Shown: positions 26,680-35,846 of the stretch, in pieces
Numbering within the stretch: position 1 is the first letter of the stretch
How the letters are laid out: each line of letters begins with the position of its first letter
NCBI GenBank assembly: GCA_002968845.1
Contig: PVBG01000003.1
Span: 310,001-374,000 of the forward strand
Direction: 5' to 3'
Length of the DNA: 64,000 nt
Origin: Neorhizobium tomejilense
GTDB lineage: Bacteria > Pseudomonadota > Alphaproteobacteria > Rhizobiales > Rhizobiaceae
Program-made: the position numbers and the translations under genes
Notes under the pieces: generated by a model
What the model was told of the DNA's origin: nothing
Seen by the model: the letters and a program-made list of their open reading frames with translations, nothing else
Database searches by the model: none

Positions 26680-27540
26680 ATGACCACCGCACTGCAAAAC
26701 AACGAGCATCAGGCTATTGCGACCAACGACGACTGGTTCGAAGTTCTGAAGATCACCGATTACCTGTTCGCCATTTCAGAGCCACGCCACTATGAGCACA
26801 CTGTCATCTATCTGCTGCTCGGTAGTGACCGTGCGATCCTCATCGACACCGGCTGTGGCATTGGCAATTTGCGACGTGTCGTAGAGCAGCTGACATCCTT
26901 GCCGATCACAGTTGTCAACACGCACACCCATCTGGATCATCTCGGCAGCAACCATCAGTTTTCCGAAATTATGATGTTCGATCATCCGCGTTCGCGATGT
27001 TTATCGGAGAACGGCACATCCCAGGAACTTCTTCATTGGGAGCTTCAGAGGGAAGAACTTGTCACACTGCCCTGGCCGGATGACTTTCGAATTGAGGAGT
27101 CTGTGCTCCCTCCCTTCAAAGTATCGCGGTGGATCAAAGACGATGATGTCCTGGAAATCGGCGACATTCGCTTGCGGGTGCTTCACACACCGGGCGAGGC
27201 ACCGGACCATGTGTGCCTCCTCGATCAAACCCATGGAATCCTGTTCTGCGGTGATATCCTGTTGAATGGCGCGGTCTGGTGCCATCTGGATGGCGGCGAC
27301 GTTGGCGAATTGCACGCGAGCTACGAGCTTCTGATGCGCCATTTCGATGCGTTCGACATTCTCATGCCCAGCCACAATGCACCTTGTCAGAACAAGGACT
27401 TGTTGCCGATCGCACTGGCTGCGTCGGGTGATGTGCTTTCGGGCAAGGCGCAATCTCAGGCGGGCACTGACCTCTGGGGGCGGGACTATAATAAGTATGA
27501 CTTCCGTAGAATCTCGATCCTGTCCAGGTTTTCGCCGTAG
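26680..27540 (+). CDS. MBL-fold metallo-hydrolase
   Basis: A 286-residue metallo-beta-lactamase-fold protein with the metal motif THTHLDHLGS near residue 84, HTPGEAPDH, FCGDIL and a late MPSHN histidine. These give two metal sites. The family covers glyoxalase II, lactonases and other hydrolases; the substrate is unknown. ATG 26680 is chosen; longer in-frame starts would run through the repeat. It is followed on the same strand by a dioxygenase gene, suggesting a small metabolic cargo inside the defence-rich region. Confidence 0.85.
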   Translation: MTTALQNNEHQAIATNDDWFEVLKITDYLFAISEPRHYEHTVIYLLLGSDRAILIDTGCGIGNLRRVVEQLTSLPITVVNTHTHLDHLGSNHQFSEIMMFDHPRSRCLSENGTSQELLHWELQREELVTLPWPDDFRIEESVLPPFKVSRWIKDDDVLEIGDIRLRVLHTPGEAPDHVCLLDQTHGILFCGDILLNGAVWCHLDGGDVGELHASYELLMRHFDAFDILMPSHNAPCQNKDLLPIALAASGDVLSGKAQSQAGTDLWGRDYNKYDFRRISILSRFSP

Positions 27541-27759
27541 CAAGCGCGCCATGGCTACTGGCCGCTGCCCAAGCGGGCATCTGGCAAGATATTGCCACAG
27601 GAGGTTGTTATCGTTCTCCTTTCGAGATATGAATATTTCCATGATGTTCATGTCCACATTCTTCCCGCTGATCTGAGCGACTGAAAGTCGTTCCGGCGCT
27701 TTGCGCCATTCAGATCAAAACGGCTCCGCTTGAGGCGGCAGCCGAACGGAGAATGTGTA

Positions 27760-28551
27760 ATGCCCAAAATTGAGCATATCGGCCTGACTCCCAGTCAGGT
27801 TCAGAGCTTCATTGATGATGGTTTTGTCAAAATCGAAAATGCCTTCAGCGCTGACCTTGCGAAACAAGGCAGGGACGAATTGTGGGCCGACATAGGTCTG
27901 TCACCGAACGATCCTGAAAAATGGGTTCAACCCGTTATCCGGGTGGCGTCCAAGTCCTCGCGCCCCTTCATTGAAGCCGCTAACACGCCGCAACTGCACA
28001 AAGCCTATGATCGGCTTGTTGGGGAGGGCCGTTGGCTTGCCCCCAAGGGTCTAGGAACCTTTCCGATCCGCTTTCCGTCAGCAGTATCCCCTGGCGATGA
28101 TGGCTGGCATGTGGATGTGAGTTTTGGCACCGACAATCCCGATTTCATGGAGTGGCGGGCCAACGTGAAGAGCAGCGGGCGCGCATTGTTGATGCTGTTC
28201 CTGTTTTCCGATGTTAGCGATGATGATGCGCCGACGAAGATACGGAAAGGCTCACATGGTGTCATTGCGAGAGAGTTGCTGCCCTATGGCGACGGGGGAG
28301 CAACCCTCCGGCAGCTCTCGGCCAACGGTTACGCTTCGACTGGGGATTGCGCGGTGGAACTGGCGACGGGTGCGGCAGGCACAGTTTATCTGTGCCACCC
28401 TTTTCTGGTCCATGCTGCACAACCTCACCAGGGGCAGCGGCCGCGCTTCATGGCGCAACCACCGCTCCTGCCTAAAGGCGAGTTTGACCCGACCTTGCCC
28501 CCCTCTCCGATTCAGGTTGCTATCCGTCAGGCATGTGGGTTGACGTTTTAA
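27760..28551 (+). CDS. Phytanoyl-CoA dioxygenase (PhyH) family protein
   Basis: This 263-residue protein has the Fe(II)/2-oxoglutarate oxygenase signature. An HVD metal pair lies in GWHVDVSFG, a distal histidine in YLCHPFLVHAA, and a 2-oxoglutarate-binding arginine in QRPRFMAQ. ATG 27760 is preferred over an earlier in-frame start because of its spacing from GGAG upstream. Substrates in the family are diverse. Its neighbour is an MBL-fold hydrolase, but no pathway is evident. Confidence 0.85.
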   Translation: MPKIEHIGLTPSQVQSFIDDGFVKIENAFSADLAKQGRDELWADIGLSPNDPEKWVQPVIRVASKSSRPFIEAANTPQLHKAYDRLVGEGRWLAPKGLGTFPIRFPSAVSPGDDGWHVDVSFGTDNPDFMEWRANVKSSGRALLMLFLFSDVSDDDAPTKIRKGSHGVIARELLPYGDGGATLRQLSANGYASTGDCAVELATGAAGTVYLCHPFLVHAAQPHQGQRPRFMAQPPLLPKGEFDPTLPPSPIQVAIRQACGLTF

Positions 28552-28561
28552 ACACATAATT

Positions 28562-28587
28562 CCGGGGTCGCACGCAGCGGCCCCGGA
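28562..28587. terminator. GC-rich hairpin after the PhyH gene
   Basis: A hairpin CCGGGG...CCCCGG with further CG pairing inside lies 10 bases after the dioxygenase stop. No T run follows, so it is only a weak candidate terminator. Confidence 0.4.
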
Positions 28588-28700
28588 GTCTCAAGGCGTT
28601 CGTCGCTGAATTCCTAGAGACCGTCCTAAAACGCTACTCTCGATCGGTCGGGACCGGCACGGCCTCCCTAAAGTCTGCGGCCAACTTTGAAGGTTGGACC

Positions 28701-28739
28701 TTTTGCAAAATCATCGTCGCGAAACTCACCCGCAAAAGT
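28701..28739. repeat. Dispersed repeat B, copy 1
   Basis: This segment contains TCGTCGCGAAACTCACCCGC followed by AAAAG and aligns with 62256-62292. Both lie in intergenic DNA. Confidence 0.4.
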
Positions 28740-28831
28740 CAGTGTTCTGTAACCGATATTTGCGACGCCAGTGACCGGTTCGGGCCGAAAGCGGCCATCG
28801 GGACGGCCCGTTCATCAATGTGGCCAAGCCT

Positions 28832-29632
28832 CTATTCCGACTTCTCCAAGCCTTTGGCGACCCGGTCTTCGAAATGACTCCGCTCAAGGTCTTGCCTAAT
28901 CGAAGTCATCGTAGACTCGACCCTGATAATGTCCTTCGATTGAATGTCCATATCGCTAATCATGGCGAGGAATTCCTTGTCGATGTCGGTGATGCTCGAC
29001 TTGGTCGCCAAGTGGGTGTTTCGATTTATTGAGAAGGCAAGAAAGTCTGCCACCTGCAGAAGCGGGTCGATGCGCGAGTTCTCATATCGTCCATCATAAA
29101 GATTGCCCCACTGCCGGAAAGATTTTGGTGCGAACAACGAGCCGGCTTTAGCTCGCCCGGCATCGACCCTGACCACAAGAGGTTCGGGAGGCTGCGGAAC
29201 TGACTTTCTGACCTTCAACACCAGCAGAAATAAAGCTCTGCCGTCTCGTTCGGAGAGGTCAATTCCGTCTACGACATGACTCGGATTGTAATTGTGGTCG
29301 GCGAACGTGCGGTCATCTACGGTCTGAATGTGCACGCGCCACCGGTGAAGTCGATAAATCTCAGCGAAAAAGCTAACGACGCGCAGATTTACGCCGGCAG
29401 CGCAGGACTTCCAAGCGCCCCTGCGATTGTAGATGTCACTGAAATGCAATTCTGGGAGCGGTGCGCCCAAAGTCTCTTCCAGCCAAGTCACGCAGTCTCG
29501 GATATTCTGCCGAATGTAGTTTACTTGCTCGTCTGGGAATTCGATCGCGACGTAGGTCCTCCTCGCACCAGTTACATACTTCGTTGGTGTAATCCGCTCC
29601 GGACCATAAGTATCGTCAATCGCTACGTGCAT
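28832..29632 (-). CDS. DUF3800 family protein
   Basis: A 266-residue protein with the DUF3800 arrangement: an N-terminal acidic strand (AIDDTYG), a middle ELHFSDIYNRRGAW segment, and a late DPLLQVADFLAFSINR helix with acidic residues. The fold is RNase H-like and possibly nucleolytic. Members are common in mobile and defence regions, and their role is not established. It is the only minus-strand gene between 19.7 and 36 kb. Confidence 0.75.
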   Translation of the reverse strand: MHVAIDDTYGPERITPTKYVTGARRTYVAIEFPDEQVNYIRQNIRDCVTWLEETLGAPLPELHFSDIYNRRGAWKSCAAGVNLRVVSFFAEIYRLHRWRVHIQTVDDRTFADHNYNPSHVVDGIDLSERDGRALFLLVLKVRKSVPQPPEPLVVRVDAGRAKAGSLFAPKSFRQWGNLYDGRYENSRIDPLLQVADFLAFSINRNTHLATKSSITDIDKEFLAMISDMDIQSKDIIRVESTMTSIRQDLERSHFEDRVAKGLEKSE

Positions 29633-30011
29633 CTGCTAGCCCCGATTCTTTGTGCGCCTCTCGGCAACTTCCCGCTATCGTTTCTCGTTTTCGTTGCGTG
29701 AGGTGGCAAACGGGCCAATTCAAGTCGTCCGTCGGTGAGAGGTACATCCTCGAAATCGGTCGACCTGCACGGTCCACCCGTTCGCTCACGAATGCCAGAC
29801 TTAGACCACTTCCATCAATTTTCGATGCCCATGATCCGGCACATTTGCTGAAGACCTGGGAGCGCCATGTTCAGAATCCAAGTCGATTAATATCACAGCA
29901 CACCAACCGCCTGAGCCTCCCTTCTCCAAAGTCTTCCAGGACGGGCCTTGCCGCCGTCCCCCAAATACACTCAAGGTGAGCACTGACTCATTCAACGCTG
30001 AGAGGAAAGCT
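29633..30011. other. Intergenic region before the GmrSD-like gene
   Basis: About 380 bases hold no supported gene. It should include promoters for the divergent DUF3800 and GmrSD-like genes. GAGAGGAAAGCT just before 30012 is a good ribosome-binding site. Confidence 0.4.
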
Positions 30012-32138
30012 ATGAAACCTTATACTCGATCGATAATCGAACTTTTCGATGGGAAGAAAAGGTTTCTTATCCCACTCTACCAAAGACAGTATGCCTGGAA
30101 GGCCCATCCGCAGCTTGAATTGCTATGGGAGGACATCGAGCGGTCCGTCGCACGTCTGATGGAAGACCGGCGGTCTCTCACCCCCCATTTCATGGGAGCC
30201 ATCGTCATCGCTCAAGTGAAGACCTTCGGCAAGGAACTCCAGGCGTTCGAAATTATCGATGGACAGCAGCGTCTGACCACGTTTCAGCTCTTACTGGCAG
30301 CTCTCCGCGATGTCGCTGGAGCGCACGGATCAAGCTACGAGGCTGAACTCCAGAAATACCTGCTCAACGAGGGGATCATGAACGATCCGTTGAAGGAGAG
30401 GTACAAATTGTGGCCGTCGATCACCGATCGCCGATCGTTCGTGAAGATCATCGATCCGAACGTCGACACCCACGCCTTTGGTCCGCCTCCGGATGATGAA
30501 GCAGATGTAGTCCGCCGCTCTGTTGCCGCACACGAATACTTCAAAGAAAAGATCGCCGCCCATGTGATCACGGATGAAGGGTTTGATGAGCGTAGGTTTG
30601 AAATCCTTTTCGAGGCATTGAAGGAAGGCCTTGCTATCGTCTCCATCGAACTGGAAGGGGGCGACGATCCGCAGACGATCTTCGAAACCCTGAATAGTCG
30701 CGGGGTGGATTTGACCCCGGGCGACTTGATGCGCAACTTCATCTTCCAGCGCGCAAAGGGAATGGGCCAAGTAGATCACTCACTGTTAGTCGATACGCTC
30801 TACGAGAGGCATTGGCTTCCGCTCGACCGCACTTTCTGGGCTCAGTCGGCGTCGAGAGGGAGGCAATCACGCAGTCGTCTGGACTGGATGCTGACGGATC
30901 ATCTCTCTATGCAAATCGGAGACCTAGTGTCCGTAGAAAACCTATTCGAGCGGTATCGACGGTGGCTATTGAACGTCAGGCCGTTCCCAAACGTGACCGC
31001 CGAGCTCGAATCAATTTCGGCCACCGCAGCGATTGAAAAGCAGCTCTTCGATCAGGCCCCGTCAGACCCGATCGGCAACTTCGGGCGATTTGCGGATGCC
31101 TTCGACGTGTCCACCGCCATGCCCCTGGTCATCTATCTCGCCACTGATCCAAGCGCTAGCGCCGACATCGATCGGGCACTGGCGATTCTCGTCAGCTACA
31201 TCTTGAGGCGCGACATTTGCGGCCTGACCACCAAGAACTACAACCGTCTCTTCATCGGCATCATCGAGCGCCTCCGCCTAGCCGAAGGCAACAAGCTCGA
31301 TGTCTTGATCGGATACCTTTCGGGCCGACAAAGCGACACCGATCGCTGGCCTGACGATGTCGAATGGCAGCGGGCTTGGCTCGGGCGAGGTCAATACAAG
31401 GGGCCGCGGCAGGCTCGTCTTCGTTACATTTTCGAAGCGATCGAGCTTGCAAAGCGATCAGCGCTGAACGAAGACATCGCGATCAGATCGACACTTACCA
31501 TTGAACACATCATGCCCCAGACTTGGCAGGGGAGCTGGCCTATCCCAGGTTTCGAAGTGGAAGAAGACGATCTGGACATCGATCCCGACTACGTGCTCAA
31601 GAGAACTGAACGAGACGCCGCCATCGATCGTATGGGAAACCTGACGCTGCTTACACATTCCTTGAATGCGTCGGTATCCAACGGTCCATACTTCGTGAAA
31701 ATGCCCGCCGTTCGAGCTCATTCCAGCCTAGCGTTGAACCGCGATCTAAATTCATATTCCGAATGGAGCGAAGAAACCATCCAAGCACGGGGCATTGATC
31801 TGTTCAATACGGCGAGGGGTATTTGGGAAGCGCCTATTCGACAGGAACTTCAGGGTCAACCTTTCATTGAAGAGAACGTCGCCCTTCCGCCCTCGGGCAC
31901 CAAATGCAGGTTCAAATATGGCGGTAAGGAATATTCCGGCGTGATTGAGGACGGCCACCTGGTGGTCCAAGGTTACACGCCGTTCGCGACGTTTTCCGCG
32001 GCCTCACGAGCAATAACAAATACCCGCCGAAACGGTTGGAATGATTGGCACCTCCTGGACTCTGGTGGGGGTTGGACGCTTGTGCACGATTGGCGATTTC
32101 AACAAGCCGTTTCGAAGCTCGGACCATTGAACCTTTAG
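30012..32138 (+). CDS. GmrSD-like DUF262/DUF1524 protein with RAMA-like C-terminus
   Basis: This 708-residue protein opens with a DUF262 (ParB-like NTPase) domain: IPLYQRQYAW near residue 20 and IDGQQRLTTFQ near 83. A helical region follows, then a DUF1524 HNH-type nuclease with IEHIMPQTWQ (~497) and GNLTLLTHSLN. The last ~90 residues (FKYGGKEYSGVIEDGHL, FSAASRAITNTRRNGWNDW) resemble the RAMA domain thought to bind modified DNA. GmrSD enzymes restrict phage DNA with glucosylated hydroxymethylcytosine, so this is a likely type IV restriction factor. ATG 30012 is chosen over a GTG at 29976 for its ribosome-binding site. Confidence 0.85.
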   Translation: MKPYTRSIIELFDGKKRFLIPLYQRQYAWKAHPQLELLWEDIERSVARLMEDRRSLTPHFMGAIVIAQVKTFGKELQAFEIIDGQQRLTTFQLLLAALRDVAGAHGSSYEAELQKYLLNEGIMNDPLKERYKLWPSITDRRSFVKIIDPNVDTHAFGPPPDDEADVVRRSVAAHEYFKEKIAAHVITDEGFDERRFEILFEALKEGLAIVSIELEGGDDPQTIFETLNSRGVDLTPGDLMRNFIFQRAKGMGQVDHSLLVDTLYERHWLPLDRTFWAQSASRGRQSRSRLDWMLTDHLSMQIGDLVSVENLFERYRRWLLNVRPFPNVTAELESISATAAIEKQLFDQAPSDPIGNFGRFADAFDVSTAMPLVIYLATDPSASADIDRALAILVSYILRRDICGLTTKNYNRLFIGIIERLRLAEGNKLDVLIGYLSGRQSDTDRWPDDVEWQRAWLGRGQYKGPRQARLRYIFEAIELAKRSALNEDIAIRSTLTIEHIMPQTWQGSWPIPGFEVEEDDLDIDPDYVLKRTERDAAIDRMGNLTLLTHSLNASVSNGPYFVKMPAVRAHSSLALNRDLNSYSEWSEETIQARGIDLFNTARGIWEAPIRQELQGQPFIEENVALPPSGTKCRFKYGGKEYSGVIEDGHLVVQGYTPFATFSAASRAITNTRRNGWNDWHLLDSGGGWTLVHDWRFQQAVSKLGPLNL

Positions 32139-32163
32139 CGCCCAACCTTCACGGCAACACCCT

Positions 32164-32475
32164 ATGCGGCTGCCTGACGGCTCCTACAGGGCCAAGGTGG
32201 ACGACTTCGCGGTCATGTTGCTTCCTAAGAGCAAGGGACGCTGGAAGTTCCCCATGATCCATGAGGGCGGCTACATGGCCCGCTGGCCGGATAGCCTTGA
32301 TGCTGCGAAAGCAATGGCGCTGCTCACGCTGAGGACAGCGCAGGACACGCTCGTGAAGTTCGGGATGGAGGAAGCTCGCAAGCGGGCCAATCCTCGTGCG
32401 CAGCGACCTTGGAGACTATGCAGAAAGGTACGAGCCAAGACGTGGCCGAATGGGGACGTTTCAGGCATCCTGTAA
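32164..32475 (+). CDS. Hypothetical protein
   Basis: A 103-residue frame with protein-like composition (SKGRWKFPMIHEGGYMARWP and DAAKAMALLTLRTAQDTL). The last ~20 residues are basic and may be out of the original frame. It starts 25 bases after the GmrSD-like gene, with no strong ribosome-binding site. No family is recognised. Confidence 0.45.
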   Translation: MRLPDGSYRAKVDDFAVMLLPKSKGRWKFPMIHEGGYMARWPDSLDAAKAMALLTLRTAQDTLVKFGMEEARKRANPRAQRPWRLCRKVRAKTWPNGDVSGIL

Positions 32476-32528
32476 CTAACCTAATTAAGGATAGAATTGA
32501 CGCGCCTCCCTAACCTAGTTATAGATAG
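32476..32528. promoter_or_regulatory. Tandem 19-bp operator-like repeats
   Basis: CTAACCTAATTAAGGATAG (32476-32494) and CTAACCTAGTTATAGATAG (32510-32528) match at 16 of 19 positions, 34 bases apart. They lie in a locally AT-rich stretch upstream of the 32574 gene, as a regulator site would. No regulator is identified. Confidence 0.45.
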
Positions 32529-32573
32529 CCACCTTCTTAAATCGGTTAAGGAGATAATTCAAAGGCTCTTAAC

Positions 32574-32927
32574 ATGACGTCGACCACAGTTGAACTTGAC
32601 CCGGTGTGCAAAGCTCTCGATGACATTGCTTCCGCAATGGAGCGCGCGCTGGCCGGGATCACGACGCTCCGCTCTCTTCTGGCCCCAGAGGATCAGAAGA
32701 ACGAAGCGGAATTCGATCCCCGAGACCCCGGAAACAAATACGCAATTGGTGGGCTCTTGAAGCTCACGGATCGGGGCATTGAGATTTGCTACCGCCTCTT
32801 TGATGCGGGCAAGACGCGATACGCAGTGAAGGAACTAATGGACATCAGCTTCGGCGCTGCCGATCACCGGTTCAAAGCTTGGGAAAAAGCTGGCGGCGTA
32901 AATCGCCCAAAAATGCCATTGGATTGA
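32574..32927 (+). CDS. Hypothetical protein
   Basis: A 117-residue mainly helical protein with DPVCKALDDIASAMERALAG and LTDRGIEICYRLFDAGKTR. It is preceded by AAGGAGATAA about 25 bases upstream and two AT-rich direct repeats. I do not recognise a family. Its composition is that of a real gene. Confidence 0.55.
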   Translation: MTSTTVELDPVCKALDDIASAMERALAGITTLRSLLAPEDQKNEAEFDPRDPGNKYAIGGLLKLTDRGIEICYRLFDAGKTRYAVKELMDISFGAADHRFKAWEKAGGVNRPKMPLD

Positions 32928-33318
32928 GGGACGACCGTTGACCATCAGTGATGGCTAAGCTGCTCCCCGGCATTCGGACTGGAGCATGATTGATATGCAT
33001 AGCGGTCTCTAACATGCTGGCCCCCCGCTGGTCGGAGTCGAGGAAAATCTTCTAGCGATTGCGCTATTTCGTACGCGGTGTCCTGCTAGCGCTTTGGCCC
33101 ATAGGGGCGAATCTAACCCTGCCATTTGCCGTCTGATGTTCCGACGGTGAGGCGGGCGGGTCGGGGAACATTGGCGCTATTCCGTCCCCGCAGAACGAAC
33201 ATGGACCCCACTCGACATCTTCCTGCTCATCGAGCATTTTTCGTCAGCAAACTCGTGGAACATACGACTGTTTGCAGTGTAGGTCGGGTCGACCGGCGCG
33301 CCGGCGCGAAGGGGTATC
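32928..33318. other. Region without a supported gene
   Basis: Roughly 390 bases hold short frames in several directions, none with convincing composition or start signals. Nothing else is visible. Confidence 0.4.
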
Positions 33319-33762
33319 ATGCCACGAGGGAAACCGAAGCCGCGCCGCGCATTCGCCTTGCCGGAGATCGAGGTCGGTGACTGGCGTGGGGAGTTCGCTG
33401 GTCCACCCTCGGGGAACATCGGTCAGCACATACAGCCGGGGCCGCCCATCAAGGTGGTAGAGTTTACCTACTTGCTGGTCGGGTCGGTGGTCATTTCGCC
33501 GATCAGCAAGTTCCGCTGGCCGGCAGTAGTCTCCTTCTGGGTGCGAACGCCGTTGACACCCGAAAGAATCGAAGCTGGCCTGATGTTTAAATCCGATGAA
33601 ATTCCGTCTGTGAATGTCAGCTTCGAAGTCACCCGGCAGCAGTTCACCGAGACCTGCTGGCTGTTCAGAGAAAAATTGCTAACGGACTTTCATTTCCGAA
33701 TTGGACCTGGGACAGATAATCATTGGCCGCTGGAGAGCTGGGGAGCTAGTTTTCGGCTTTGA
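33319..33762 (+). CDS. Hypothetical protein
   Basis: A 147-residue protein with strands such as VVEFTYLLVGSVVISPISK and alternating charged segments. It follows an AGGGG ribosome-binding sequence. The composition is normal for the region. No known domain is recognised; it overlaps the upstream reach of the next frame, whose preferred start lies further on. Confidence 0.5.
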   Translation: MPRGKPKPRRAFALPEIEVGDWRGEFAGPPSGNIGQHIQPGPPIKVVEFTYLLVGSVVISPISKFRWPAVVSFWVRTPLTPERIEAGLMFKSDEIPSVNVSFEVTRQQFTETCWLFREKLLTDFHFRIGPGTDNHWPLESWGASFRL

Positions 33763-33878
33763 TTGACCGCGATTGCAGATGCCTCGCCAAAGAAGTCGCC
33801 GTGCGCGCCCATGCCAAACCGACCTACTCACGCGTTAGCGTTATTCCCGTTCCCATTCGCCAAGTGAGAGAAAAGCCG

Positions 33879-34622
33879 ATGCTTGAAGACGACCGGATAT
33901 GGCATGTACGAGATTTGGTGAAGGAGCACGTTTCAAGCCCATCGCTGCGGCACATTCGGGACCCCTCTGCAATACTTTCGATCTCGCGTCGGATTCTGAA
34001 GAAAATCGATCGCGGCTCTGGAATTTGGCAGAAGTGGGAGGGAGAACGCGAGGTCCTCATAAAATCGGCCGTAGCATGTTGGATTCCAACGGACAGCCTC
34101 CGAAACTATATGAATCTCTTTTCCGGTCCGAAGCTCACTTCCACGGACGTTGCGCAACGCATGAAGGCCATCGCAGAAGAACCTTATACCTCCTACCCAA
34201 ACGATGAGCTACGTGAGGGATGCCTGGCGATCTTCAATGAAGAAACGGAGCTTGGAACAGAGCTGCCGGCAATTATCGGTCGTATCGCCGATTTCGTTTT
34301 GGAAGAGGAGGAGCGTCTACGCGTTGAGCGCGAGCAGCGCTACAAGCAGGCCCGCCTTGAAGAGCAGGATGCCGCCGAAGCCAAATTGATGGCTGGCGCG
34401 GATTGTAAATGGACGCAGTTGCGGGGAGCGCCTCACGTTTATTGTCGAACGAACGGGCGAACGTACCGGCTGTCGCCGACAGCCGAAAAAAAATGGCAGC
34501 TTTTCCGCGTAGACAGGCCGTCCCCGGACGACAAGGGTGAATACATCGGCCGATACAGTGGCCGTGGTAACGCGACAAAAGTCGTCGCTGAGATGGCATT
34601 CCAGGCGGAGTACCGGCGCTAG
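33879..34622 (+). CDS. Hypothetical protein
   Basis: A 247-residue protein. The first two thirds are helical (VRDLVKEHV, ISRRILKKIDRG) and end in a charged coiled-coil (EEEERLRVEREQRYKQARLEEQ). The last ~60 residues form a compact segment with YCRTNGRTYRLSPTAEKKW and GRYSGRGNATKV. ATG 33879 follows GAGAG at suitable spacing; an upstream TTG at 33759 would add 40 less protein-like residues. No family is recognised. Confidence 0.55.
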   Translation: MLEDDRIWHVRDLVKEHVSSPSLRHIRDPSAILSISRRILKKIDRGSGIWQKWEGEREVLIKSAVACWIPTDSLRNYMNLFSGPKLTSTDVAQRMKAIAEEPYTSYPNDELREGCLAIFNEETELGTELPAIIGRIADFVLEEEERLRVEREQRYKQARLEEQDAAEAKLMAGADCKWTQLRGAPHVYCRTNGRTYRLSPTAEKKWQLFRVDRPSPDDKGEYIGRYSGRGNATKVVAEMAFQAEYRR

Positions 34623-35184
34623 GAGCGAAACTTAACTTGTTGCGCCATCGTGCCCAGGTTGACAGGTGGTCTGCCTAGCGCTCCACTCTGAGTTCCGCGG
34701 CTGGACAGACGACGGCAAACGGCTTGTCCTTCAAAGAAGGACGTAAGAGGCATGCCGCTCGCACCTTGGCCGAAATCATACGCTACACTTTACTGATCGC
34801 AGTATGATGGAGGTATGCGCCATGAGCGGTCATTGCGACTGCCGCAAAATCTTCCCTATTCTGCGATGTCGGAGAAGTTAGGAAAACGAGTGTCCCTGGG
34901 AGTTTGCGAAACCGAAATAGCAGCTGACCTCCTCCGGATGTCACGCAGCATCCGTACGGGCGCGACAGGCTGAAGACAGTCTCGTCATGGAAGCGATCCA
35001 CGAGCCTGACGAGTTTTAGACCTTCAGAATGGCTTCGTGCCGACGATGCCCCCCGGTTTGCTCGGATTTTCCTTGGGCTGCATGCCAGCCAGAAAATCTA
35101 TCTATCTAAAAATTTATCGGGCTTCTGCGCCTTCAAAATCAACGATATCGTTCGTGCATGTTTATGATGGGCATGGAGGTTCGA
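34623..35184. other. Intergenic region with dispersed repeat A
   Basis: About 560 bases without a supported gene lie between the hypothetical protein and the microprotein. The stretch contains the second copy of repeat A (34826-34866). Confidence 0.4.
34826..34866. repeat. Dispersed repeat A, copy 2
   Basis: The core TCATTGCGACTGCCGCAAAA differs from the copy at 26572-26610 by one base over 20, and the flanks remain similar for ~20 more bases. It is in intergenic DNA. Confidence 0.5.
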
Positions 35185-35307
35185 ATGGATGTAAGCCTGA
35201 TTACCGGAGGAATCTTAGCAACCGCTGCGCTGCTCGGTGCTGTTACCGCACTGCTCCGCGAGCTCCGGAACTGGAAGAAGCCAGACAACGACGGGTCGCA
35301 GCCATGA
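35185..35307 (+). CDS. 40-residue single-span membrane protein
   Basis: A short frame starts at ATG 35185, with GGAGG five bases upstream. It encodes a hydrophobic helix (LITGGILATAALLGAVTALL) followed by a basic tail (RELRNWKK). Its TGA overlaps the next gene's ATG as ATGA, so the two are translationally coupled. Size and topology resemble small holin-like or toxin-like peptides, but this is only a shape comparison. Confidence 0.55.
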   Translation: MDVSLITGGILATAALLGAVTALLRELRNWKKPDNDGSQP

Positions 35308-35846
35308 GCAACGAACAGGACGAAATCATCTGCCCGAACTGCGACAGCCGTGAGTTCGTCAAGAATGGAAAAGTCCGGACAGTCCAGCGGTATCGATGCT
35401 CGAGGTGCAGCATGAATTTCGTCATGGACACGAAGAACCGCCAGCCCCCTTTCCACAAATACCTCGAGGTCATGTACCGGACTCGAGGATTGCCGAAATC
35501 CGAGCACGTGGAAGAGGCCGCCGTCAAACGCTGGGTAGTGGAGGCCAAGGAGCATAATGCATGGTTCCTACGCGCGATCGTCGATATCGCCATTGCATAT
35601 ACCAGCGACACGAATCCCCGCTTTGTGGATGTACCTCTCGACACCGTGGGCGCGAAAGGCCTTTTCGCCTACGGCTGGATTTTCAATGCCTACGAAGCCG
35701 CCCTAAACCGATCTGCTATGATCCACCTCAAGGGCGATGACTTCCGGTACTGCGAACGGCTGCTGACATACTTTGCAGACGACGCCCTGAAGACCGAGAT
35801 TTTCAACTACCACCTCAACCACGTCGTTCCGCTCAGACGGAAATGA
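35304..35846 (+). CDS. Zinc-ribbon (InsA-like) protein
   Basis: This 180-residue protein begins with a four-cysteine ribbon (CPNCDSREFVKNGKVRT then RCSRC) like the N-terminus of IS1 InsA and other DNA-binding transposase subunits. The remaining ~140 residues (WFLRAIVDIAIAYT, FAYGWIFNAYEAALNRSA) match nothing I recognise and show no transposase catalytic motif. ATG 35304 overlaps the microprotein stop. It may be a regulator or effector paired with the small membrane protein. Confidence 0.65.
   Translation: MSNEQDEIICPNCDSREFVKNGKVRTVQRYRCSRCSMNFVMDTKNRQPPFHKYLEVMYRTRGLPKSEHVEEAAVKRWVVEAKEHNAWFLRAIVDIAIAYTSDTNPRFVDVPLDTVGAKGLFAYGWIFNAYEAALNRSAMIHLKGDDFRYCERLLTYFADDALKTEIFNYHLNHVVPLRRK

Noticed and set aside
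33294..33312. GC-palindromic sequence around CCGGCGCGCCGG
   Set aside because: Short GC palindromes are expected by chance in this base composition and there is no position-specific context.
35304..35846. An IS1-type transposase subunit
   Set aside because: Only the zinc ribbon resembles InsA. The rest does not match, no InsB frame follows, and no terminal repeats are seen.
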